This document shows, piece by piece, positions 1 through 11,800 of a DNA stretch of 64,000 nucleotides. Below the pieces are notes generated by a model, which did not search any database, had not been told where the DNA came from, and was given only the letters and a program-made list of their open reading frames with translations. Source of the DNA: Numida meleagris (Eukaryota; Chordata; Aves; Galliformes; Numididae); contig NC_034411.1 in NCBI RefSeq assembly GCF_002078875.1, positions 2,869,351-2,933,350 on the forward strand, read 5' to 3'. Made by a program: the position numbers and the translations under genes. Numbering within the stretch: position 1 is the stretch's first letter; each line of letters begins with the position of its first letter.

Positions 1-3000
1 AGCCAGTTAGGACGATCCCAAGCTAGGATTGTCCTGCACTGTCTTGAAACAGAAAAATACTTGTCTATCAGTAGGGGATACTGCGTAGGTCCCAGTAACC
101 CTAAGTGATGAATAGGTGTCATGTCACTCCATAATTTTCTGATGCCCATGAATTCTCACAGATGAGACAAGTTTATGACAAATGGAAACAACTTTACATA
201 CTGTGCATAAACTGAAATTGTGGCTGCAGAATATTAGGATACCAAAACACAATGAGCGTAAAAACAGAAGAATAAGGGGAAGAAAACCCATCTAGCACTA
301 TTAAACACAGTGATACAGCCTGTGACTCAGAATGTCTGCCTTCCACGAGCTGAAGAAAATGGAGAGTGCACAGAGGGGAGTAAAATTTTATGCACGCCTG
401 GTTCTGTCTTTAGTTTTAAGTTTTAAACTTGGCACAGGAAGCTGTTCTTGCAGATTTCCAAAGCTCTTCTTACAGATTTCCACAGCAGATACTAACTGAA
501 GTCAGTCTTAATGAAACTAAAAACTTTCCTGGAAAAAGATTTATTTGTGTGGGCTGGAGAGAGAAAATGGCTTGGAGCCTGGGAATCCAGTGAAGAAAAA
601 CAGCAAGAGATTAACATGAAAGGTTTGGACTTAAAAAGGGGGACCCAAGAAAGATACTGAACAAAGCAACTTTGACAGCACCAACCACTCCCTGAAAGGC
701 TCCTGGAGACCCAGGGTGCTGCCCTGCAGTGCTTTGTGCAGCAGTGTGATAACAGCTGATACACAGGGATGGCAGTCTCAGCTGTATGGCCGTCCTCGTG
801 GCTGCAATCTCAATGCTGGAGCTGATGCAGCAGAAGTGTTTAGCTTGGCACCTAAGGCACAACAAGCTGTTGTAAGCTCTGTTGGGATCTGAAAGTGAAG
901 CTGACTTGGTAACACCCCTGGCACCCCCGACATCGCCCCAGATTGCCTTTCCTTCCAACTTCCCATTTCAAAATGCTTGCTTTTCTGAGGTGTTCACTTT
1001 CTGGAGACAACCAGAGTGACTCCGAGCCAGTTTGTTTTAGTTTTGGAGCCTCATGGCACTGTTCCAAGTACGAATGACCAATCCCTTGCTCCATCCTTCC
1101 CACTCAAACAGGGCTCAAATCTCTAAGGACAACCATTTATCCAACTGCGTCTCATCAGATTTGGGGGTCATCAGACTAATTCACTGCATGGTTCTAGGAT
1201 TTTAGCACGCATTTGCCAAGGCCAAGAAAGTATAAATCAGATTCTGCGTTCATCTCCTGCAATGTTACTGAAAAGGAAAACACATGGGTGTTGTAGATAG
1301 CGGTATCACTACATGCCTGAGGAAATAACAGCTAACGCCTACTGCGTTGTCCTGCAAAGCTCTCTGCCGAGATTACAAGGTATCGTCTCTGCTCTTTTTG
1401 TTCAAGACAGATTCTCCTCTTTCTCACTTGAGTCTTTTAAGCCTCCTTATTTTTTCACCCAGTTCTTGGTATCCTGTCCAGCGGAGGGGCAGCTTCTGGT
1501 TTTACACTAAATACGGCTTGGTTTTCCACCAGGCTTAGCCTTTAAGTTACAACATAGAAATGCGGCAAAAGCAACTTTTCCCTCTCCCCGGAGCTTCTCT
1601 GAATTTACAGTCCAATTGTGTTCCTTAATTAGAGCACATTCCTTCTATTCCAAATGGCCTTTTTTTTGACAGTTAGTTATAAATATTAACTTGCAGCCAG
1701 TTTCACCTTGATCTCGTCTTAGTGGGACACCTCACACAATAAACCCCATCAATTTAGAGTTCCCTGAATCCCAGCTTTAGTCAATGGGATCTGCATTGCC
1801 ATAGTCGTGCCCTGACACAATTATCCCCATTTTACCAGGATATAAGCATAAGCAATTTGCCACATTGGGCCAAATGAATGCTAGATAGCTCTTTACTTGT
1901 TTCACGTCATCCCCTCCAAGGTTTGTTAATCTGCTGGATGTCTTCATGATGCCCTGTGACAGAAGCTGCTGCTTAGGACATTTAGAAATGTGCCAGAGTC
2001 TACCACGCAGATTCAATGCATAAAACCATACAGCCAGAAGCAAACTATAGACAATTCTTTAGCAGAAGGGAAAGGACTGGTTGCTTAAGGGAATGCTTGA
2101 ATGTACGTGCCTCTCTTCCATAATTCATAAATATTTAAATATTTCTAGTCCACACTTTGAAACAGTGAGCAAGCAATCCACTGGAAGAGTTAAAGCCTGA
2201 ACAACCAGATGAGCTATAGCCATGAAAAACAACTTTTTTTTTTTAGCCTCAACTTTTTCAAGAAGTTTGAAAATCCAAACAAGGACTTTGGCTGTTGTTT
2301 CCTAGCCCCATTCTGGGCTGGGAAAATAGACCTTAGACTTCCTTTTTAATAGAGATTGACAATGTTCTTCTCTTAATCAGAATAACATACAAGACCTAAA
2401 TGTTTTTGCTAATGACTAATTAGAAAGAGGAGGGACTGTAGATATCATAGGATGAAGAATACTTGTTCACAGGTTTGATCCATCAGTCATATCCAAAAGG
2501 GCTTTGAGGGCTCTTCTAAATATGTATTTATATGTGATTTTCTAATGCCAAGAAGCACACTGTATGTGGTGACCCACTGAAGCCAATGGGACTATTCCTG
2601 AAGTTAAGATAATGTCAAGCAAGTTTAAATTTCATTATTTGTTCCCATTTTGAAAGATAAATCCCGCCCCAAAAATTTCTGTGTAGTTGTCATTGTGATA
2701 ATGTAAGAACTGGAAGGAAACTGGAAGGGGAGAATTGAATAGACAAGCCAGAGAATTGATAACTGCAGATGAAGATGTAACATATGCATTTACCACTGAA
2801 AAAAATACCAGAAAAAAAAAGGGGTAAGGTCTGCTGCAGTTCTGGAGTAGCTGCTTGAAACTGCCAAGTCCTTAACAAGCAGTTTCTATGCAAGAGACTG
2901 ATGGCTGCTGAGGGACTGTTTCCCTGATTTCCTACAACAGCAGGATCTGTAGAACAGACCTTTGCAAATTTGCTGTCATTAGATGCTCTTCTGCCTCTGG

Positions 3001-3679
3001 TTTCAGTTTGGCAAAATGGTGAAGCAGAAAAATCCATGTTTCTGCCCCTCAAAAGGGGGAAGAAAAAAAAAGGTAATGCCTTTTATCCCAAAGTTGGCTG
3101 CATTTATTTCATATCAGAGGAATTATTACTCATTTCAAATAGCTACAAATAATTTGGAAAGAAATCAGCAGGAGGCTCCTATAATGAGGCTCAAGTCTAT
3201 TATTTTTTCTCCCTACAGCTTCAACAGTTTCCAGGGATATCTTCAGGAGCTTCAGATATGTAGATGGAACAGACTGTCAAAGCCAAATTCTCATGTGTGG
3301 ATTTAAGACAATTTTGCATTCCAAATCTTAGGCAGTAAGGCAACTAAAGGGAACAGGAGGTGGAGAGGGAACATCAATTCTGCTATAAATGATTTTGCCA
3401 GAGATAATTTTGGTCCTGTGTTTGTACAGACTGCACTCCTTGTAAGAACAATAACCCACTAACTTTAGCTGTTAAAGAGAGGTCAAATAATATCTTATGA
3501 ATCAGTACCATTGAGGATGAATTTTACTGCCAAGACTCTCATAAACAGAACCACCAAGAATGGAAGGTGAAAGATAGCAACGTTGCCTGTATGGAGTCAG
3601 CCTTGTCTGCAAAGTAAAGTTTTACAAAGTACACAGGTGCCCATATGAACGCTTTAAACACTTCCCAATTGACCTCAAG
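1..3679. other. Upstream DNA, no gene recognised
   Basis: AT-rich sequence with short unrelated ORFs on both strands. None has recognisable domains or paired splice signals. No RNA gene or repeat family was recognised in it. Confidence 0.6.
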
Positions 3680-3920
3680 TTATGGCCTCAAGTTGCATCA
3701 AGGGAGGTTCATGTTGGGTATTAGGAACTCTTCTCCAAAAGAGTGGTCAAGCACTGGCATGGGCTGCCCAGGGAGCTGATGGAGTCACCGTCCTGGAGGT
3801 GTTCCAGAACTGTGTAGATGTTGTACTGAGGGACACGGTTTAGTGGGGCAATATTGGTGGAAGGTGGGAGGTTGGACTGGATGATCTGGGAAGTTTTTTC
3901 CAGCCTTGGTGATTCTATGA
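3680..3920 (+). mobile_element. CR1 LINE fragment (3' end)
   Basis: Matches the 3' part of avian CR1: the ctgcccagggag block, the ggacacggtttagtgg block, gttggactggatgatct, and the terminal gattctatga. 5'-truncated, as most copies are. Sense orientation. Confidence 0.88.
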
Positions 3921-5865
3921 CTCAATTGCCTCTTCTGTTCAAATTCTTTTCCAAACAGCATAGACTCACCTGAGAAAATTATCACACGTGGGATTATCGA
4001 AACAGAACTCTATCAGTGTGCAGGATGTGTGCTTTAGATCATACTGAGCCACCCATCCAACTTGAAACACGTAATAGAGTGTTCAGACAGCCTTACTTTA
4101 GGGACCTAAAATTAGTTACCTTGAGTCACGCTTCAGAAGAACCTATTTTTGGCCTGTACTATACAGAAAGCTTAAGTTCCTTGGCACCTTATTCAGATGC
4201 TGTCATTGCTTTTGCCCCCATCCTCCAAATAGATACACTCTCTGATTTTAAAAAAAAAAAAAAAAAAGTTTATGCAATAAGTGCATTTCCAATTTGTAGC
4301 CTTCAGGCTCACCAGAATTTTTCCTATATTTTGGCAGAGCAGCATTTCTCAGATTTTTTTTAAATAATGCAAAAGAAGTAACAGATGTCTCCAGATGAGA
4401 TTTCTAACTACAATCCAGTGTAATGTGTTGTTTTTAAAATCAGTGTCCCTGCTCGTTTGATTAAAACTAGCGATTTGAATTGCATACACATGCTTCAGAA
4501 TATTGTTTAGAGTGACTAATCCTACTGCCATCTTGCTCATTGTTCCCCCAAAAAGTAATAGCTGCAGTTGAGTTCCTAGGGGCAGGAGGGAAGATGAGCA
4601 GCAGTAATTACTGCTCTTCACTGTTTATTCCATACAAGGAACTGCAACTACCCAAAAATCCCTGCAGTAACTTAATTTCCCAGGGGCAGGGCAGTAAACA
4701 CTTTGACAGCACGCTGTAATTATAGTCCTTTCTCATGTCCTTGTCTTGAAGGGATGGAGCAGCTCCTTGCAATGGAAATGGCCTTGTTAGTCTAAAGACT
4801 TGCAGCTACTAATTACGGATGCTTCTTCTGGGAGAAAGTATGTTAATGTCATCTTCTCTGCAAGTGGGTGAGCAGCATGGCAGCAGCTTCCTGAATGTCT
4901 TTGGCATCTCTCAGCGCCTTCTTTGGGTGACTGACCAATTTAGAAACACAGGGACAAGAAAGTCTGAGGATCCTCATCACCGACAACATCCAAAAACAAG
5001 CTGTTCCGCTTTATTTTTGTAGTGGTGTCTTTTGAGGTACAGGTGTACCATGGGCCATGGTAAATATCATGTAGATATTATGAAGCTCATGTTGGACTGG
5101 ATTTTCTTTTCCAAACCCTAATGTATATAGAAGTCTGTCACTCAAAGAATTCAACTTTTAACTTCATTCAGAGAGCGCAGATGGGTCATCAAGGAAAACA
5201 TCCATGTAGGAAAAGTAACTGATTGACAGCTGAGAGAGCAGAAAGCGCCATTAGGATTGAGTGACAAGTTTCCTAACTGCTGATGACTACTGGTGTTAGC
5301 TGACCTCAGGCAGCATGCCATCCAACAAGGGAATGTGTTAACAGCGTTACTTAATCCATCGTTAACAGTCAAAATTTCACATGAATGGGAAGATTGAGGG
5401 TTTTTTTTCTCAACTACAACACTTGGGTTCACCAATTTTCAGGATTTAATGCCAAAACAAAAGAAGTGGCAACCATATTTAGGTTGCTCTCGATTCATAT
5501 TCCTCCTACTTAATAGGAGAGGAAAAAGCTGTTGATGCAAGTAGCACAGACGGGTTCCTTGTTATGAAAGCTAGTCCTTCATCATATGACTCGGGAAACA
5601 AATGTGCTTTTACACACCGCCACAGCCAAAACATATTGCAAACTTGAAGAACAAATGTATTTTTGACTCACTTGGCAACACGTGTCATATTTTTTCCTTT
5701 TAAATAGCAGAAGGCCAGTACACTGGGGAGAAAGGATTAGTTTTTTAATAATTATCAAATGTAAATGATTCAGTAGGCAGAAAATACTTTGAAAGCACAG
5801 GTACCATATGTATGATTACTGTTGTAATTGCAGATGGACCCGATTCTCCTTTTGTCTTGTTTCAG
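3921..5865. other. Upstream DNA, no gene recognised
   Basis: Contains a poly-A run of about 18 nt at 4250-4267 and a 15-bp inverted repeat near 5048 (accatgggccatggt). A good donor consensus on the minus strand at about 3970 (ctcag|gtgagt) has no convincing exon behind it. Confidence 0.55.
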
Positions 5866-5965
5866 ATTCTGAAAACAGGAATCATTTCTGAGAACAATGA
5901 GGTCGAATTAGATAGCAGCATGACTGAGGTGCTGATAGCACACCTTGCACGTTTTTGCCTGGAAG
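5866..5965 (+). other. Candidate unassigned exon upstream of PSME4
   Basis: A pyrimidine-rich run ending in ttgtttcag is followed by 100 nt open in one frame (ILKTGIISENNEVELDSS, then TEVLIAHLARFCLE) and an excellent donor, gaag|gtaagt. I do not recognise the peptide. In human the gene upstream of PSME4 (ACYP2) runs in the opposite direction, so this does not fit a known neighbour. An open frame of this length is not unlikely by chance, so the case rests on the paired splice signals. It could be a lncRNA exon or an alternative 5' exon. Confidence 0.3.
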
Positions 5966-7360
5966 GTAAGTGTTCGATTCTGGTGGAAGGCAATTGTGTG
6001 CCTGAGGTACAGCAGTCATACCTGAGGAGATTTGATGGTCCAGTTAAACGAGCTCCCTGAGGCTGACAGTGCTCATGTTTTTGCTTTTTTTTTTTTTTTT
6101 GGTTGGATTTTTTGTTGTTGTTTTTGTGTGGTTTTTTTTCTTTTTTAATAACGTAGCTATGAAGCAACAGAGAGCAGCTTTGACATTCCTTATGTATCTG
6201 CCAAGTTCAGTTTCAGAAAATTGGACTAGAATTTCGATGTTTTTTTCTCCAAGTCCAAACAACAAAATCCATATGCTTAAAATTCAATGAACACTTTCCC
6301 ACACTGGCAGCTGCCATTTGAAGCAACCACTACCACATTCAACTAAAAAAGAATTACCCAGAAGAGATAGAAAATAAGTAAATTTGGATTTTTCAGATTC
6401 AAGGCATACCTAGAAAATTTTAAAAGTATTTTTACTTATCCTTACACATGCATATTTTTCATTACCACTTCTGGGCCAGGAACTCAATTAATGAGAATTT
6501 ATAATAAAAGTATTAATTTCAGAGTGTTTGGCTTCACCTTTTGTTTATTTCTGTTTTCCCCAGCAAAATAGGAAATAAGGTCTACTATGCACACAGAGAT
6601 TTGACAGAAGTCAACTTTTATTTTTGTCTTGAGCCAGAAAGGGGCAGAAATTCACATATAGCTTCTTTGCAAAGGGTAGATAGGAAGCAACAGAAAGTAA
6701 TTTTAATGCTTCTGCAAAAGATGTCGAGAAATAACACCCAAATAAAAATAAAAATGATAGTCCAAACTGTTTGGTAAAAATGTAAAAGCTGACAGAAATA
6801 ATTCACAAGAATACGTGACACAAACTTTTCTAGCAATGAAAAGGCACTGTAAAAGTACTGAGCGCACAACACAACATCATCACCTTTCTTCTATTAAAAA
6901 CATAGGTGTGGGGAAGTGAGAAAAATAAAATTATCTTGTTTTTGGCAATACCTGCTTGAAAATGTTTGGCTGTTTGTAGTAGGGAAAATAGCAAAATATT
7001 TTATCCTGGTTTCATCCCATAACTGAGAACAATTATTTTCACTGAAGCTTTGAAAAAATGTTATTTGATTCACCTAAAGTGATTGTACACTTCCACTTTC
7101 CCAAGATGTTACAAGAAAAATACTTGATGGGAGAGGTATGAAGTAGCAAAGAGCCTCCTTTAGGTGCCTGGGTAAACCCTATTCATACAACGTTGCTTTA
7201 CTAGTACTTTTCTCCAGAAGAAACTTACAGCATTTGTGCTGAATATTTTGGGATGGCAGTAAATGGAGGTAGTGCCACTGCTCAAACTGGTGTGTGGATC
7301 ACACAGAGGACCTGCTGCACTGGAGTGGAAATAAAACTAGTGGCTCGTACAAAAGCCATG
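5966..7360. other. Upstream DNA, no gene recognised
   Basis: Apart from the T-rich tract at 6080-6147, AT-rich sequence with short ORFs on both strands and nothing I can identify. Confidence 0.55.
6080..6147 (+). repeat. T-rich low-complexity tract
   Basis: A run of about 16 T followed by interrupted T/G-rich sequence. Low complexity. It produces spurious Phe/Val-rich and Lys-rich ORFs on the two strands. Confidence 0.85.
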
Positions 7361-7440
7361 TAGAATCAGAGAAACATAGAACATCCAGAGTAGGAAGGAC
7401 TCATAAGGATCATCGAGTCCAGCTCCTGGCCCACACAGTA
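7361..7440 (-). mobile_element. CR1 LINE fragment, short
   Basis: Reverse-strand CR1 3' tail. It starts with degenerate tagaatc/catagaa units, followed by ggatcatcgagtccagctcctgg. Only about 80 nt remain. Confidence 0.75.
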
Positions 7441-7654
7441 ACAATACAGTATAAATGCTCTCCTCAGGAAAACACTATGAGAATACCTGAGCATCACAGC
7501 CTTATTGCACACAGATTTTCTGTCGTGTTTCTTCTCTTTGTAGTATCTTCCAGCATTTAGTTAACCACTTTTTCTTTTATTAACAGGGCTAGTTTGAGTG
7601 TAAAGACCAGAAAATAGGATTTGCCCTTGTCAGTAGCTTTACATCTAATCAGCT

Positions 7655-7800
7655 TGCAGCTGTTCAATGGTCAGGATGTAATTCTTGAGGGGAAATTCAA
7701 TTAACAATTATATTTAGGAGACAGCTGGAGATAACAGCTATCAGAACTGCTTGTTATCACACATTCATCGCAGCTTTATCTAGCACCTAGAGGCCAATGG
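7655..7800. promoter_or_regulatory. Possible enhancer: GATA/E-box cluster upstream of PSME4
   Basis: Four GATA cores (7730-7733 forward; 7739-7742, 7755-7758 and 7777-7780 reverse) fall within 51 bp. A CAGCTG E-box lies at 7722-7727 and another in ttgcagctgttc near 7660. The spacing of acagctggagataac resembles the composite E-box/GATA layout. Motif content only; no conservation data. Confidence 0.3.
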
Positions 7801-7954
7801 CAGGACCAGGCACCGCCAAGCCCTGTCTCACTGACTAGCATTATTATTTCCAATAAGCTTCTTATGCAGCTGCACAATCTGCTATCAGACCCTGTGACTA
7901 ATTATTTCCATCACAAACTCCATCCCCATTTCACATCAGTTCCTTTGGGCAAGA

Positions 7955-8200
7955 AGAGGTGATGGCGTCACATTGTGCCAGGGGAGGTTCAAGTTGGGTG
8001 TTAGGAGCAATTTCTTCTCAGAGCGGTGAGGCACTGGCACAGGCTGCCCAGGGAGTGGTGGGGTCAACGTCCCTGGAGGTGTTCAGAGCCGTGGGGATGT
8101 GGCACTGAGGGACATGGTCAGTGGACATGGTGGGGTGGGCTGGGGTTGGCTTTGGTGATCTTAGTGGTCTTTCCAACCTTCACAATTCTGTGATTCTGTG
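7955..8200 (+). mobile_element. CR1 LINE fragment (3' end) just upstream of the CpG island
   Basis: Carries the CR1 blocks gtgccaggggaggttc, ctgcccagggag, gacatggt and tggtctttccaacctt. It ends with two terminal units (attctgtg attctgtg). The element stops about 140 nt before the promoter island. Confidence 0.88.
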
Positions 8201-8449
8201 CCTGACGCTCAGCTCTCTCCCGCAGCCCTTGAGGGCGGTGGAAGAACGTCTTTAAGACTTCTACCTTGGGATCCCCGCCGCTTTACAAAAGAGATTTGTA
8301 ATAAACCGCAAAACCACAAAGAGTGAATTCAGAATTCGAGTGGGCGCGAGGGCCTTTCCCTAGCGCCGCTCTGCAGCCCCACGCTACGCCCGGCACACCC
8401 AGAGTGCCGGCGCTGCCCGGAGCCCGAAGCAGGCACGGGGCGGCTCTCG

Positions 8450-8461
8450 CAAAATGGCGGC
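8450..8461 (+). promoter_or_regulatory. YY1-like element overlapping an upstream in-frame ATG
   Basis: The sequence caaaatggcggc matches the YY1 consensus AAnATGGCGGC. In housekeeping promoters this motif usually lies at or just downstream of the transcription start. Its ATG (8454) has adenine at -3 and G at +4, and stays open in frame to the PSME4 start at 8694. Confidence 0.6.
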
Positions 8462-8560
8462 GGGCTGCGGCGCCACACAGGGAGCGCGGGGTGCCAACGG
8501 GCCCCCGTCCCTCGGCCGGAGGAAGCGCTCCGCCGGGCGGGAACCGCCCTCGGCCCCCGC

Positions 8561-8573
8561 CTTCCGGCGGAAG
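8561..8573 (+). promoter_or_regulatory. Palindromic ETS/GABPA pair
   Basis: CTTCCG and CGGAAG are separated by one base, giving a perfect 13-bp inverted repeat with an ETS core on each strand. It lies just upstream of the GC boxes. Confidence 0.45.
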
Positions 8574-8576
8574 CGA

Positions 8577-8593
8577 GCGGGGCGGGGCGGGCC
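8577..8593 (+). promoter_or_regulatory. Tandem GC boxes (Sp1/KLF type)
   Basis: Overlapping GGGGCGGGG motifs lie about 100 nt before the start codon, inside the CpG island. They are typical Sp1/KLF sites of a TATA-less promoter. Confidence 0.6.
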
Positions 8594-8693
8594 GTCGTTG
8601 GCCGTTTGCTCACTCGCGGCGAAGCCGACACGGCGCGGTGCTGCTGGAGCGGTGGCGGGCGGCGGCGGGCCGGGAGGCGGAGCGGGGCCGGCC

Positions 8694-8869
8694 ATGGCGC
8701 TACCGCCGCCGCAGAAGGAAATCGTCTACAACAAACTGCTGCCCTACGGCGAGCGCCTGGAGGCCGAGGCGGCCCGCTTCCTCGCGCAGATCAAAGGCAA
8801 CCTGGCGCGGGCCGTGCAGCTGCAGGAGCTGTGGCCGGGGGGGCTCTTCTGGACCAGGAAGCTCTCCAC
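8694..8869 (+). CDS. PSME4: PSME4 exon 1, coding part
   Basis: Encodes residues 1-58 and two bases of codon 59 ([16 protein letters not shown] at the start, then the conserved [15 protein letters not shown]). The donor is ac|gtgagt. Very GC-rich, as expected inside the CpG island. Upstream coding starts at 8694 by comparison with the human N-terminus, but the frame is open back to the ATG at 8454. Confidence 0.93.
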
Positions 8870-11800
8870 GTGAGTGCCCCGGGCGGTGCCTCGGCGTCGG
8901 GGGTTCGGGCGGCCTGGGGCAGCGGGACAAAGGTGGCCCGTCGTCTGCGAACCGTTACGAACGCTACGGATCGAGCTGGCTTTCCTTAATTCGTTATTTT
9001 GCCCGAAATCGTCTTTGTTTGGTTGTTTGCTCCCTGCTCGGCCACCTGTCTGACCTCTCGCCTTTCTGAGCGGGTTGTGCAAGGCGTTATCCGTGCGTGG
9101 CTTGCGTTGGAGGAGCACGGAGCGTTTCCCGGGGCGGGCCGCTGGTCAGCCCGGCGCTCGCAGGATTACGTTCCGCAGGCGGAGAGCCGCGCTGCCCGTG
9201 CCGTAACTTCCACTGGTAAACGCATTTCCGCAGTTATGTATCGTGTTCTTGCCCGGTGCTCCGGGGAGCGTGTGCCAGAAATGGTGAGCTGTGTATTTCT
9301 CTTAAAGTCCGGAGAGCCTCTCGTGGAATTCTCCTTTCTCCCTTTTTTTTTTTGATGTAGTTGTTGATTAATAGAGATTCTAACACGCATCGCATATTCA
9401 CATCTGTTGTGCGTGTACGTACTGAACTGCCTCTATGTTTGCCAAGAGGCATTCTTAGATAGAGCTATGTCGATGGTTTCAAAATGACTCACGTGCTTTC
9501 GCTATGTGACAGTTTAACCTGCTTGGAACCAGCTCAACGCTGGTTTTTGACCCCCCCCCGCCCAGCCATCTGGGAGCTTGTGCTGCTTTCAGTTGCCCCG
9601 TTGGAGTTGTGGTAGAACTTCGTATGCTAATCCAGCTGAAGTACGCTGCAGCAGCTCTTATGAAGATAAAGATCTGCAAGAGGCACCTCGGCTAAACATG
9701 GCGTGTAAATCCTTAAAAATTGTGTGGGGTTATGTTAGAATTACCCCAAGTCTTGTCAGTTGCCGTGACCGTTAGCAGTTCAGGCTTTAGGGCAGTGATT
9801 TTAACCAGTTGAGAGCTGCCGCTATGCCACTGTGTGAATCACAGAAGCGACAGGAGGCTCTAATTTGTGGTTTCCCACCTACTCTTTGAAGTTTGAATTC
9901 ATTGTGTGTTGTGCAACTTGTCTGATGCCTCTTAGTCTAAAGATTTCTTTGTGGCCTGTTCTATGCAGTAAGCAAGCCTTGGAGCATGTGTTGTGCAAGC
10001 AGGGAGGAAACAGTGTTACTGGGTTAAAAATAAGTGTACTTAACATGAGAGGTGTTTTGCTCCTCAGCTGGACTTGACGGAGTGCTTTTGCAGGCTTAAA
10101 TACTTTCATTACAGCTTAGTTAGGCCTAGATGAAACGTTTCCATATTATGTTGTGTTCTGATTTCCTATCTAAATCAATTAGGATAACGACTAGAAAATC
10201 CAAGCTTTGTTGTCTGTTGATAGAGGGTAATTCCTCTCAGTGTCAGCTTAGTACCTTTCTCCCTGCTCACCAGCTATCGTGAATTTTACTTTTTCTTGGT
10301 GGGAGAGTGCAATGGGTCTTCATAATAGTAAGGTTTCTGCTCTGCTTGGTTGCAGGTATCAGAATCATAAAAGCCAGTATTCTGACAGCATTTATAATTC
10401 GGAGTCATGTCTGGCACATCTTTATTACGTGTACAGATAAAAACGCTGATACAAAAAAATTTTAAGGTGTGAAAATGAATGAGTTCAGAGAAAAAAACAC
10501 TCTACTAAACACATGAGTTTTGTGCACTAGTGCTGTGCTTTCTCAGGTGCTCTGTAACTTTATACAGCCGTGAATGAACCCTGTAGAGTACAAAGAATGA
10601 AAGTGAAACTTAAATCTTTTTTTAATTAAAAATTTGAAGTCAGTTTCTGTTTTCTATTTTGCGATGACAATTGAACCTGAGGGCTTTCAGTTCTTATACT
10701 CCCTGTAGTTGAGAGCATGACTTGCACAGGTATCTTAAAATGAGTTTTTTTGTCTTGCTGGTGTCGTGAACTGAAATGGGAGGAAGAAGAGCGAAAATGA
10801 TGTTTATCAGATAAAATGTCTACCATCTAATTTGTATAATTTGCATTTTATGCATAACGTTAGGTCATGTAAATGGATCCTTTCGGTGGAGTGCATATAC
10901 AGAGTGTAGCAAGACAACTTTCTCTTCTGAAGACAGCTACTTAAGTAACTCATGACTCAGTGAGACTTCTTGTGCAAGGAGAAGTGCTTGCCTCAAAGAC
11001 TGGCATTCGAATGTGATTATTACCCCAAGACTCCTCCAACCTTGGCTGGTAGAATCTGTATCTTATAAAACACTAATCCTGTTGTGAAAGCAGAAAACTA
11101 AATGTCAGCTGTTGTATAACTTGCTACAGTGTCCAAAAAAAAAAAAAAAAAACCCAGCAAAACATGTTGCATCAAAATCATTTGTTTAAATGGACTTGCA
11201 TCATACTTGTGTTGTCTCATAGGTCAAAAATAGGTTGCTGTTTCCATTTTTTTTCCACTGTTTTTATATTTCATATTGAAACTTTTTAGGTTTTCTTTTA
11301 GGGCATAGCCTGTAAATGTGCATCTTAGTGCAATATGGACAATTAAGCAAGTGTAGTTGACTTTGCAGCCTGAAAAACACACAAGAGTCTTCCTGTGCGT
11401 TCTGCTTGGGTAGATAAGGAGTTTTTGGTGCTAAGGGACAGGGCTTCTGTTCCTGACAATGACTTCTTGTGTGTTTGTCTAATACAAAATGACATTGAGG
11501 TGTAAGGCATGAAAAATGTATCTCAGCTGCTTTGGGTGATAGGGCACAGTGTTGCAGGGAGGATGTCAGCCTCTCAGTGGGACTTGCTGAAGTGTTTTAA
11601 TTGCTACCGCTATGTAAATCTTTTTTTCCCTAGCTGTTCCCCGCCCATCATTAACAGAAAAATATAAGCCTTCCTTGTGGATATGTAATGGTTATGTGCC
11701 TGTATAGTGTACGCATACATCTGATTCGAGTAGTTTTAGTGAGCATGAGTCATTGTTTTCAATACAGTTTGTCAAAACCCGAGTTTTAGGCCAATTGTAA

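Larger units (their letters stand above)
8340..9250 (+). promoter_or_regulatory. PSME4: CpG-island promoter of PSME4
   Basis: This is a sharply bounded GC- and CpG-rich block that covers the start codon and the first 380 nt of intron 1. The flanks are AT-rich. Inside are tandem GC boxes at 8577-8593 (gcggggcggggcgggcc), an inverted pair of ETS cores at 8561-8573 (cttccggcggaag) and a YY1-like element at 8450-8461 (caaaatggcggc). I see no TATA box at a convincing place. This is the usual build of a TATA-less housekeeping promoter, as expected for a proteasome factor. The transcription start was not located. In human the neighbouring gene ACYP2 runs in the opposite direction, so the island could be bidirectional, but I found no ACYP2-like coding on the minus strand. 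Confidence 0.85.

Noticed and set aside
3961..4060. Minus-strand splice donor ctcag|gtgagt, considered as an ACYP2 exon
   Set aside because: The sequence behind it does not translate to acylphosphatase and no paired acceptor is convincing.
5040..5062. 15-bp inverted repeat accatgggccatggt
   Set aside because: Too short to mean much; no loop, terminator or recombination context in a vertebrate genome.
8323..9069. 248-codon + strand ORF across the CpG island
   Set aside because: Begins with a non-ATG codon and is out of frame with exon 1. Long open frames in several phases are expected in CpG-island DNA.
9234..9283. 50-nt exon-like block at the end of the CpG island
   Set aside because: Not a multiple of three and no independent support. 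An alternative first exon cannot be excluded.
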